Assembly (NCBI GenBank): GCA_025455085.1
Contig: JALONF010000047.1
Coordinates: 1 to 10,498, forward strand
Length of the DNA: 10,498 nucleotides
Direction: 5' to 3'
From: Ignavibacteriaceae bacterium
GTDB lineage: Bacteria; Bacteroidota; Ignavibacteria; Ignavibacteriales; Ignavibacteriaceae
Position numbers and translations under genes: made by a program. The notes under the pieces are model-generated. The model was not told where the DNA came from and did not search any database. It worked only from the letters and a program-made list of their open reading frames with translations. Shown piece after piece: positions 1 through 6,803 of the stretch (the first letter of the stretch is position 1; every line of letters begins with the position of its first letter).

Positions 1-2127
1 TTTGGCGGAGAATTCAACTTCGTAAACTCCGGGTTGTTTTTCTTCGTCTACCAGAGTTGCAATTTCATTTCCCAAAACATCATAGACTTTTAGAGTAACC
101 CAATTGTCACTCTGAGCTTGTCGAAGAGTGACTGACGGAATCTCAAATTTTATTTTCGTTGATGGATTGAATGGGTTAGGGTAGTTTTGAGAAAGGTAAA
201 ATAATTCAATATTATTTTGAAGTTCATCTACAGAGGTAGTTGGAAAAATGCTTCGGAAAACACCACAGCCATTTGTCGCAACATATAAATAATCTGAGGA
301 ATCACATAAAAGTGAATTTACTTCAAAATCTATTAAGCCATTATTACGTATTGACCAATTATCTCCATTATCAGTCGATACAAATACGCCATTAGGTGTA
401 CCTATATAAATTTTCCCAATTGAATTTATTGCAATAGATGTAATTTTTGTAGTATTTAATCCGTTATTTATACTCTCCCAATAGTCCCCATTATTTGTTG
501 ACCTGAATATTCCGTTATCATAAGTGCCAGCAAATATTTTTCCATCAGATTTAGCTCTGATCACAAAACAATGCACATCTGAAGGTAATCCATCAGTTAC
601 GGGATTCCACGTATTGCCAGAATCTGTCGATCGGACAATTCCATCACCACTACTACCGCTGCCAGCTAATAGAATATCATTAGGCGTATTTGTTATAGTA
701 TAAATTATGTCATCATTACCATGACCGTAGACAGTGATCCACGTTAATCCTTCATCTGTAGATCTCCAGATTTGTGAAAATCCAGTACCATGCACACCTC
801 CATAGATTGTTCCTCCTGAAAAAAGGTAGCCATTAGACAATTTTGATAATTCAGTAGTAAAAGAATAAAATCCGTAGATTTTAGGGTCAAATACAATTGA
901 CCAAGTAATACCATTATTATTAGATTTTCTGATTATCCCATTAGAGAGGAAATAGTTATTTGTATTAGAAATAAGAAATGAACCAGCAAATACTGAATCT
1001 TTTTGCCAAATAGGAATTTCATTATTGTATCTAAAAGTACCATTCCAGGTATTACAATATATTCTATGACCAGGCAACAATGTTAAATGATTTGTTTGGC
1101 GAGTAAAAAATCCACTATCGGACTGAACCCAATTATAACCAGAATCTGTCGAATACTTTAATCCATTTACATCACCTACAAAAAGTTTCCCCTCCTGGTC
1201 ACTAACAAGGCTAAAGAGATCGGGTTGAGCGTAAATAATAGTTGAAGTATTCAACCATGTGTTTCCGTAGTCAGTTGATTTGAGAATATCCCAATCATAG
1301 GTGTGATTATAGTCATAAACTACTGCATAAAATGCATTACTTGGACTATCAAAAACAAGATTGTTTATGCCAAAATATGATCTCACTATGTTTTTCCGAA
1401 TCCACGAATTTCCGTTGTCATTCGAAATAAAAAATGCTGAACTATCAAAATAAGGATGAAAGGAAGCTACAATATATCCACCATTTGAAAAAGAAAAATT
1501 GGAAATGTACCCTTCCACCGGGATATTGAGAGTGTCCCAAGATTCTCCTTTATTAGTTGATCTCATGGTTCTTGGTGGTGCCCAGCCATCAACAAATCCC
1601 GATATAAATAAATCACCACTTAAATTGGATGCTAATGACATTATCGTTCCAAGCACTGGATTTAAGTTAACTTGGTTCCAAGAGTTTCCAGTATCTGAAG
1701 ATTGATATAACCCATCAAATCTTGTTGCGACATAAATGATATGATCACTGTCTATAACGATTGCTTGGATCATCGGAAGATCAAGTATTGACAACCAAGA
1801 ATTTCCTTCATCAGTTGATTTAAATACTCCCTTTCCTGGCCAATTTTGATCGCCGACGAATATATCACCATCTGGATCAATTGAAATAGAACAAATTGAA
1901 GTGTTTGATAGGACGTTACTTGTATATTCGAAGGATAGTCCATTATCCAATGAACGATATAATCCTACATCATCGATGGCTACGTAAATCATCCCATTTG
2001 ATTTTGCTTCAATAGCACTTACATATCCTGGTCCATAAGGACCACTGGTCGATTCCCAAAAATTTTGGGTATATAAAGATTGGATCGAGAAGAGAACAAT
2101 ACTTGTGATGATAATTAAACTTCTCAT
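1..2127 (-). CDS. Asp-box beta-propeller protein with T9SS sorting domain (3'-truncated by window edge)
   Basis: This open frame of 709 codons starts at ATG 2127 and is still open at base 1, so the last 25-30 residues lie outside the window. The N-terminus MRSLIIITSIVLFSIQSLYTQ is a signal peptide. Twelve Asp-box motifs (S-x-D-x-G-x-[ST]-W) are readable at residues 59, 104, 144, 190, 235, 284, 327, 402, 456, 500, 543 and 584; the first ends in F. Spacing is about 45 residues with one 75-residue gap (327 to 402). Asp-boxes mark blade turns in sialidase, sortilin and GH74-like propellers, so one or two propellers are likely. No catalytic residues are recognised, and binding or adhesion is inference. 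The T9SS domain begins at SQNYPNPFNP (647-656). Residues 666-674 (VTLRQAQSD) are encoded by a palindromic repeat. The start overlaps the preceding stop as ATGA, indicating translational coupling. It is a paralogue of the gene at 4638-6803 (compare LFSIQTLSAQNFW). Confidence 0.93.
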   Translation of the reverse strand, partial: MRSLIIITSIVLFSIQSLYTQNFWESTSGPYGPGYVSAIEAKSNGMIYVAIDDVGLYRSLDNGLSFEYTSNVLSNTSICSISIDPDGDIFVGDQNWPGKGVFKSTDEGNSWLSILDLPMIQAIVIDSDHIIYVATRFDGLYQSSDTGNSWNQVNLNPVLGTIMSLASNLSGDLFISGFVDGWAPPRTMRSTNKGESWDTLNIPVEGYISNFSFSNGGYIVASFHPYFDSSAFFISNDNGNSWIRKNIVRSYFGINNLVFDSPSNAFYAVVYDYNHTYDWDILKSTDYGNTWLNTSTIIYAQPDLFSLVSDQEGKLFVGDVNGLKYSTDSGYNWVQSDSGFFTRQTNHLTLLPGHRIYCNTWNGTFRYNNEIPIWQKDSVFAGSFLISNTNNYFLSNGIIRKSNNNGITWSIVFDPKIYGFYSFTTELSKLSNGYLFSGGTIYGGVHGTGFSQIWRSTDEGLTWITVYGHGNDDIIYTITNTPNDILLAGSGSSGDGIVRSTDSGNTWNPVTDGLPSDVHCFVIRAKSDGKIFAGTYDNGIFRSTNNGDYWESINNGLNTTKITSIAINSIGKIYIGTPNGVFVSTDNGDNWSIRNNGLIDFEVNSLLCDSSDYLYVATNGCGVFRSIFPTTSVDELQNNIELFYLSQNYPNPFNPSTKIKFEIPSVTLRQAQSDNWVTLKVYDVLGNEIATLVDEEKQPGVYEVEFSAK
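29..91. repeat. 63-bp conserved core of sorting-domain DNA, copy 1
   Basis: This copy encodes the VYDVLGNEIATLVDEEKQPG region of the gene at 1-2127. It differs from the copy at 2245-2307 at five positions. The alignment is ungapped. Confidence 0.85.
106..132. repeat. 27-nt palindromic repeat read in frame in a sorting domain
   Basis: Perfect 8-bp arms GTCACTCT (106-113) and AGAGTGAC (125-132) flank GAGCTTGTCGA. The unit fills exactly nine codons of the gene at 1-2127 (residues 666-674, VTLRQAQSD). It resembles the dispersed 'CACTCTGAGCTTGTCGAAG' repeat seen in many bacterial genomes. Compared with the three paralogous domains, this loop is 8 residues longer. Confidence 0.8.
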
Positions 2128-4619
2128 TTCATTAACACCATTTTTTTCGTCTCTATATAATCACCGGCACGAAGCTGATAGAAGTAGATTCCGGAAGACG
2201 GAAGATCTTTGATGGAAGATGTATTGAATTCAACTTCATAAGTGCCGGGTTGTTTTTCTTCGTTAACCAAAGTTGCGATTTCATTTCCCAAAACATCATA
2301 AACTTTTAATGTGACATTACTGGTTACTGGTAACTGGTAACTAATCACCGTGTTTGGATTAAATGGGTTGGGGTAATTTTGGGATAAATTAAATTTAAGA
2401 ATTCCTAGAACGTCAACCTCTATTTCATTAGAATATTGATATGTTCCTTGATAATCTATTTGTTTTAATCTATAGAAGTATTTCCCTCTTTCAACATTTT
2501 TATCGGTGTACGTATAATTATGAACTTCAGTTGTCGTGCCATTCCCTTGAACAAATCCTATTGTATAAAACTCCTGCTTTTCCATTTTTCTTTCTATTTC
2601 GAAAATATGATTATTTAGCTCGGTTGCAGTTGACCAATTGAGTGATACTTGATCATTATTTGAAGCAGCCGAGAAAGAAGTTAATTCTACAGGAACAGGT
2701 ATTGTAATTGTTGTAGTGGTGCTTGTATCCGAATTTCCGTATTGATTATATGCCAAGACCCGGTAAGTGTAAGTTGAATCAATAATTATATTGTAATCCC
2801 AATAATTTTGATGATTTTGTGTTACAGTACCAATCAGTTGATATTGGGTTGTATCATTTGGAAATCCATTTTTTCGAAAAACTTTAAATCCCTCTTCATT
2901 CCAAGAGTTGTCCTGCCAATATATAAGTACTCTTCTAGGATTATAGTAATGAAATGATAACAGATTACTCGGAGCTGGAGGGGGAAAACATTCCATACAA
3001 TCATCGATTAATATCAGATCGTCCACAAACCAATTTTCAATTTGAATTGAATAACCATTAAAATACAGTATCATTTGAAAAGTGTTAGACGAGGGGTAAA
3101 ATTCTGTTTCGATTTCCTCTGGCCCCATGTTTCCTGATATTGGACTTTGCCAAAGTATCTGTTTTGTGACTCCTCCATCGTATGAAACTGCAAGCCCAAT
3201 ATACTGCCAACTGGAACCTGCATAAATATCAAGCATATGCTTTAGTCTGACAAAATAATGATATGAGTCATCGGTAATTGGACAAGAGATTAATTGACTA
3301 AGACCATTAAACGCATTATAATCCAAACCTTTCAGGTTAACTTCAGAAATTGGCGAACCACCAGCATTGTTAGTATTACTGATGAGCCAATTTTCGATAC
3401 CTTGCGGACCAATGGGCGTCCAACAATTTAAGTTATTAAAAGGATCATAGAATATAACTGTCGAGTCAGACTCTGTTAGAAAAGTCCAATAGGGACCAGC
3501 AGTAGTACAAGTATCATTTTTGCAAATGATTCTCCAAGTATAACTGGTTGAATAACTAAGTGTATCTATTGCCCATGATGAAATCTCAATCCCATCATAA
3601 ACTTTAGCAACGCTTCCGGTTTCACCGAACCATACTTCCACATCTGTGGTTTCGTTTCCATTTGTCCAAGATATAATCTCATCAGTTATCGCTATATCGG
3701 TTGCGCCATTAGCAGGATTTGGATTGGATGGTGCTCCGATTTGACAGAGGATTCCAGGATTTGAATCAATCTCAAAGGGTAGAACAAGAAGATTCTCTCC
3801 CCAGTCAACTACGATTGTGGTCAAGCCTGTTATTTGATCCATTATCCGTAGCTGACCGTGATGCGTTTGATGATCGATTGCACTTATATATAAAGTGTTT
3901 GTTTCATAATCATAACTCAAACCCTGCGACCATACAGCATTGTATCCTAGTGGACCTAGAAGTGTGGGTACTGCAGTTGTTATATCGATTGTGTAAGCAT
4001 AATATGAATTCGAATTCCAATCTCCGATCTTAATCCCAAAACAAACACCAGCATTATTGAAGCATATATCGCTAATAAGACCTTCAGTTAATCCAAAATT
4101 ACCAATGAGAGTTGCAGTTCTTGTACTCAAATCAAAAGAATATAATGCATAACCTGTTGTGATATAGTAGGTGTTATCTCTCGGATTGAATGCCATCCCG
4201 CGTGGGTCATCAGTACCTAGACCGGATACACTACCAATAAGTGTCAACATGGTATCATTTAATGGTCTGAACTCATAAAGCAACGGGTCAGGTATCGGTG
4301 GTATATAAAAATATTCAATAAAGTAGTATTTACCATCACCACCCTTGCACATATTTGAGGGATAACCTGTGAAAGTATGGTTACCTAAATAAGTAAACGG
4401 TGTTCCCTCAGGAATAGGCATTGAAATGAATGTGTTTGTTGGGTATAAAAATCCATATGCTATTGAAGCATCTATTTGCGAATTGGTTTGATGATTAAGG
4501 ATTTTTTTAGGACTCGTTGTTGTGGTAAGATCAAAGTTTCTCAGTTCAATTTGTGACAGTATCGTATTCGATAAAATTATGAATAGCAGAAAAATAATAT
4601 TAGGAAACTTGGATTTCAT
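2124..4619 (-). CDS. Modular secreted protein (propeller, Ig/Fn3-like, jelly-roll-like, Fn3) with T9SS sorting domain
   Basis: The product has 831 residues. Residues 1-22 form a signal peptide (IIFLLFIILSNTILSQ). Residues about 80-285 contain short repeats such as 'RGMAFNPRDNTYYITTG' and 'QGLSYDYETNTLYISAI', which resemble propeller blades without Asp-boxes. Residues about 296-382 look Ig/Fn3-like ('SNPNPANGATDIA ... YTWRIICKND'). Residues about 386-545 look like a MAM/jelly-roll lectin-type domain ending in 'IENWFVDDLILIDDC'. Residues about 548-640 are Fn3, and 641-737 are the common Bacteroidetes 'PVPVELTSFSA ... YFYRLKQIDYQGTYQYS' module. The T9SS sorting domain covers 742-831 and ends KKMVLMK. 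These domain names are by sequence style only. No enzyme active site is recognised, and a surface adhesin or carbohydrate-binding role is a guess. It is the only one of the four secreted proteins with this Fn3/jelly-roll architecture, and it sits between the two Asp-box paralogues. Its start is supported by AGGAG six bases upstream. Confidence 0.93.
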   Translation of the reverse strand: MKSKFPNIIFLLFIILSNTILSQIELRNFDLTTTTSPKKILNHQTNSQIDASIAYGFLYPTNTFISMPIPEGTPFTYLGNHTFTGYPSNMCKGGDGKYYFIEYFYIPPIPDPLLYEFRPLNDTMLTLIGSVSGLGTDDPRGMAFNPRDNTYYITTGYALYSFDLSTRTATLIGNFGLTEGLISDICFNNAGVCFGIKIGDWNSNSYYAYTIDITTAVPTLLGPLGYNAVWSQGLSYDYETNTLYISAIDHQTHHGQLRIMDQITGLTTIVVDWGENLLVLPFEIDSNPGILCQIGAPSNPNPANGATDIAITDEIISWTNGNETTDVEVWFGETGSVAKVYDGIEISSWAIDTLSYSTSYTWRIICKNDTCTTAGPYWTFLTESDSTVIFYDPFNNLNCWTPIGPQGIENWLISNTNNAGGSPISEVNLKGLDYNAFNGLSQLISCPITDDSYHYFVRLKHMLDIYAGSSWQYIGLAVSYDGGVTKQILWQSPISGNMGPEEIETEFYPSSNTFQMILYFNGYSIQIENWFVDDLILIDDCMECFPPPAPSNLLSFHYYNPRRVLIYWQDNSWNEEGFKVFRKNGFPNDTTQYQLIGTVTQNHQNYWDYNIIIDSTYTYRVLAYNQYGNSDTSTTTTITIPVPVELTSFSAASNNDQVSLNWSTATELNNHIFEIERKMEKQEFYTIGFVQGNGTTTEVHNYTYTDKNVERGKYFYRLKQIDYQGTYQYSNEIEVDVLGILKFNLSQNYPNPFNPNTVISYQLPVTSNVTLKVYDVLGNEIATLVNEEKQPGTYEVEFNTSSIKDLPSSGIYFYQLRAGDYIETKKMVLMK
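2193..2220. repeat. Heptanucleotide tandem repeat in sorting domain, loop B
   Basis: There are four 7-nt units on the plus strand: GGAAGAC (2193), GGAAGAT (2200), CTTTGAT (2207) and GGAAGAT (2214). They encode most of SSIKDLPS in the gene at 2124-4619, just before the conserved SGIYFYQL. Confidence 0.6.
2245..2307. repeat. 63-bp conserved core of sorting-domain DNA, copy 2
   Basis: This copy encodes the YDVLGNEIATLVNEEKQPG region of the gene at 2124-4619. It differs from the copy at 6948-7010 at three positions, several of them synonymous. Confidence 0.85.
2316..2343. repeat. Heptanucleotide tandem repeat in sorting domain, loop A
   Basis: There are four 7-nt units on the plus strand: ATTACTG (2316), GTTACTG (2323), GTAACTG (2330) and GTAACTA (2337), each differing from the next by one base. 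They encode SYQLPVTSN, before VTLKVYDVLG, in the gene at 2124-4619. Confidence 0.75.
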
Positions 4620-4625
4620 TTTTAA

Positions 4626-4630
4626 CTCCT
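4626..4630 (-). promoter_or_regulatory. Ribosome binding site of the modular secreted protein gene
   Basis: AGGAG on the minus strand, six bases before ATG 4619 and inside the 18-bp gap after the TAA stop at 4638-4640. It is the best-placed Shine-Dalgarno site in the secreted-protein operon. The other two internal junctions rely on stop/start overlap instead. Confidence 0.75.
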
Positions 4631-4637
4631 AAAGTTA

Positions 4638-6803
4638 TTACTTTATTAACACCATCTTTTTTGTCTCTGTATAATCACAGGCACGAAGCTGATAGAAGTA
4701 AATTCCTGATGCTGGATGCTTGATACTAGATTCCGGTGAAAACTCAACTTCGTAAGTGCCGGGATGTTTTTCTTCATTAACCAAGGTTGCGATTTCATTT
4801 CCTAAAACATCATAAACTTTTAGCATAACCATACCGCTTACCGGTAACCGATAACTGATTACCGTGCTCGGATTAAACGGGTTGGGGTAGTTTTGGGAAA
4901 GGTAAAAATTTGTTAATGGTTCATTCTCTTCAACTGAAACAACTATACTATCTGCTTCACCGAAATAAACTCCTTCATTAGTGGCTAAATAAATTCTATT
5001 ATTCAGATCAATTACTGCATCATCTATTCCAATATAACCTAATCCAGAGTTGTCAACTTCAATCCACGCACTACCTTTATCAATGGAGTACCAAATCTGA
5101 TTACTATAAAATCGGAATAGTCTTCCTCTGTTATCCGAAGCTATGCATTTCGTTTGAGGGATGGCTTTTGTAATCCAGGTTTTTCCTTCATCTTCTGAAA
5201 TAATTAATTTGTTTCCATCTATACCTAAGAGAGCGTATACATTTAACGAATCATCTTCTAATATTTGAGTAAAATACTCGTCTTGCATAATAATTTCCCA
5301 AGATTGACCAAAATCTGAAGATCTATAGAATTTATTTGTACTACCATACTGACTTGAGTAGCCAACATCTGCAAGAATGATGTGGTGTGTTTTAGTTACA
5401 ATTATTTGTTTGACAAATTGAACTTCAGCTAAATGTGGAAAATTGTAGATAAGTTCCCAACTCTGACCAAAATCATTTGATCTATAAATGTTGCAGGAAT
5501 CAGGATAACTCTTTATAGTTCCTACGTAAACTGCTTGACTGATAGATTCATAGTACATTGATAAAGTCTTAAAATTTCCTGTTGCCGTCCATACTTTGCC
5601 AGTATCATTACTAACGTAGATGTTCTCAGTACCTCCTCCTATAAAAATATTTTCATTAATAGTCTCAATTGCATAAAATCCCTCAGGGGCATATATTGTT
5701 TTCCATGCTGATCCATTATTCGATGAATATTTAAGACCCCACCAATGGGTGCCTGCTATCAAGTTCCCACCATTTGTAATCCACAAGTGATTTACTTCTA
5801 CTGGGTTATAACCTTGATCAATTATACGCGTCCAGGACGAATCCTCGAGTTCAAACCTATACAACCCAGCAGATAATCCACCAGCATAAAGTCTTGCATC
5901 AGAATCCCATCCTAATGCATAAGTAGTAATGTTTAGATTGAGATGATTCCAATAATCACCTCCATTAGTTGAATAATAAACACCGTTACCCATATCGGTT
6001 CCTGCATAAAGAGTTCCGTTTTCATCTTTTACAATTCGGTTTATTTCTTTATTAGTAAGGCCAGTACTTTTGAAATTCCAAGTATCACCGTAATCTGTAG
6101 AATAATAAATAGCAACTTGAGTTCCAACAAGTATACAACCTGGTGCTGTTTTACAAAATGATTTTGCAAATCTATATCCTTGAGAATTAGCTGGGAGACC
6201 GGTATTTGAAGGTACCCACGAATCACCCCAGTTAGTAGTTTTGAATACACCACCACCAGCAGAACCAGCTAAAACACTTCCATCATCAAGTTGTATTATT
6301 TCATATATTCCGTTATAGATATTACCATTATTTACTCTGCTCCATGTAACTCCACCATCAAATGTCCGGATTACACCCATATCCCAACTTCCTAATAATA
6401 TGGTATCCCTGTAAGAAATAAAAATATATCTTATTTCTGCATCGTGATCATCGTCAAGAATATTCCATGTGTTACCTTCATCCGTTGATTTTAATAGTAA
6501 CTTCAGACCGGATGGATAAATACCTAAACTTCCAGCGTACAAAACGCCTAATTTATCTTGTGCAATACACTTTATCTGTGAATTTAAGTATGGTTCTTCA
6601 ATTCTAATCCAGCTTTCTCCATTATCTGTTGATCTAATTATACCTTCACTTGTACCAAGAAAAATTGTACTATCATAATATAGTAGAAAATCATAAACTG
6701 TTGGAACACCACAAGGTCCATTTGTTTGCTGCCAAAAGTTTTGGGCAGATAAAGTTTGGATTGAAAAGAGAACGATGCAGGTGAAATATTTTATGGTTTT
6801 CAT
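4638..6803 (-). CDS. Asp-box beta-propeller protein with T9SS sorting domain
   Basis: The product has 721 residues. MKTIKYFTCIVLFSIQTLSA is a signal peptide, probably cut near A20-Q21. Twelve Asp-box motifs lie at residues 58, 106, 147, 189, 235, 278, 360, 398, 442, 495, 536 and 573, for example STDNGESW, STDYGDTW and SSDFGQSW. Spacing is 37-53 residues with one 82-residue gap (278 to 360), in which 'ELEDSSW' near 318-324 may be a decayed box. This pattern indicates a large propeller or two propellers in tandem. A ligand-binding or structural surface role is inferred and no catalytic site is recognised. The T9SS sorting domain starts at SQNYPNPFNP (636-645) and ends ETKKMVLIK. A cysteine at 709 (RACDY) replaces the glycine of RAGDY in the neighbouring paralogue. 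The ATG overlaps the upstream gene's TGA by ATGA. Its 5' end is very similar to that of the gene at 1-2127. Confidence 0.95.
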   Translation of the reverse strand: MKTIKYFTCIVLFSIQTLSAQNFWQQTNGPCGVPTVYDFLLYYDSTIFLGTSEGIIRSTDNGESWIRIEEPYLNSQIKCIAQDKLGVLYAGSLGIYPSGLKLLLKSTDEGNTWNILDDDHDAEIRYIFISYRDTILLGSWDMGVIRTFDGGVTWSRVNNGNIYNGIYEIIQLDDGSVLAGSAGGGVFKTTNWGDSWVPSNTGLPANSQGYRFAKSFCKTAPGCILVGTQVAIYYSTDYGDTWNFKSTGLTNKEINRIVKDENGTLYAGTDMGNGVYYSTNGGDYWNHLNLNITTYALGWDSDARLYAGGLSAGLYRFELEDSSWTRIIDQGYNPVEVNHLWITNGGNLIAGTHWWGLKYSSNNGSAWKTIYAPEGFYAIETINENIFIGGGTENIYVSNDTGKVWTATGNFKTLSMYYESISQAVYVGTIKSYPDSCNIYRSNDFGQSWELIYNFPHLAEVQFVKQIIVTKTHHIILADVGYSSQYGSTNKFYRSSDFGQSWEIIMQDEYFTQILEDDSLNVYALLGIDGNKLIISEDEGKTWITKAIPQTKCIASDNRGRLFRFYSNQIWYSIDKGSAWIEVDNSGLGYIGIDDAVIDLNNRIYLATNEGVYFGEADSIVVSVEENEPLTNFYLSQNYPNPFNPSTVISYRLPVSGMVMLKVYDVLGNEIATLVNEEKHPGTYEVEFSPESSIKHPASGIYFYQLRACDYTETKKMVLIK
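4704..4731. repeat. Heptanucleotide tandem repeat in sorting domain, loop B
   Basis: There are four 7-nt units ending in GAT on the plus strand: TCCTGAT (4704), GCTGGAT (4711), GCTTGAT (4718) and ACTAGAT (4725). They encode SSIKHPASG in the gene at 4638-6803, the same loop as 2193-2220 in the neighbouring paralogue. Confidence 0.55.
4759..4821. repeat. 63-bp conserved core of sorting-domain DNA, copy 3
   Basis: This copy encodes the YDVLGNEIATLVNEEKHPG region of the gene at 4638-6803. It differs from the copy at 2245-2307 at four positions. Confidence 0.85.
4833..4867. repeat. Heptanucleotide tandem repeat in sorting domain, loop A
   Basis: There are five 7-nt units of form ACCGnnn on the plus strand: ACCGCTT (4833), ACCGGTA (4840), ACCGATA (4847), ACTGATT (4854) and ACCGTGC (4861). 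They encode the segment STVISYRLPVSG in the gene at 4638-6803, the same loop as 2316-2343. Confidence 0.6.

Noticed and set aside
1499..1705. Plus-strand open frame of 68 codons
   Set aside because: It lies antisense to the Asp-box repeats of the gene at 1-2127, has no ribosome binding site and no recognisable protein.
1..2127. Regular repeats about 135 bp apart as a CRISPR array or minisatellite
   Set aside because: The periodicity comes from Asp-box motifs in an uninterrupted reading frame, and the DNA between motifs and the motifs themselves vary as protein repeats do.
3719..4033. Plus-strand open frame of 104 codons
   Set aside because: It is antisense to the propeller region of the gene at 2124-4619. 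The composition is not protein-like, and the minus-strand gene is well supported.
2316..4867. Heptamer repeats as a phase-variation switch (7 nt would shift the frame)
   Set aside because: The units are imperfect and only four or five copies long, so frequent slippage is unlikely. No sign of a broken frame is seen.
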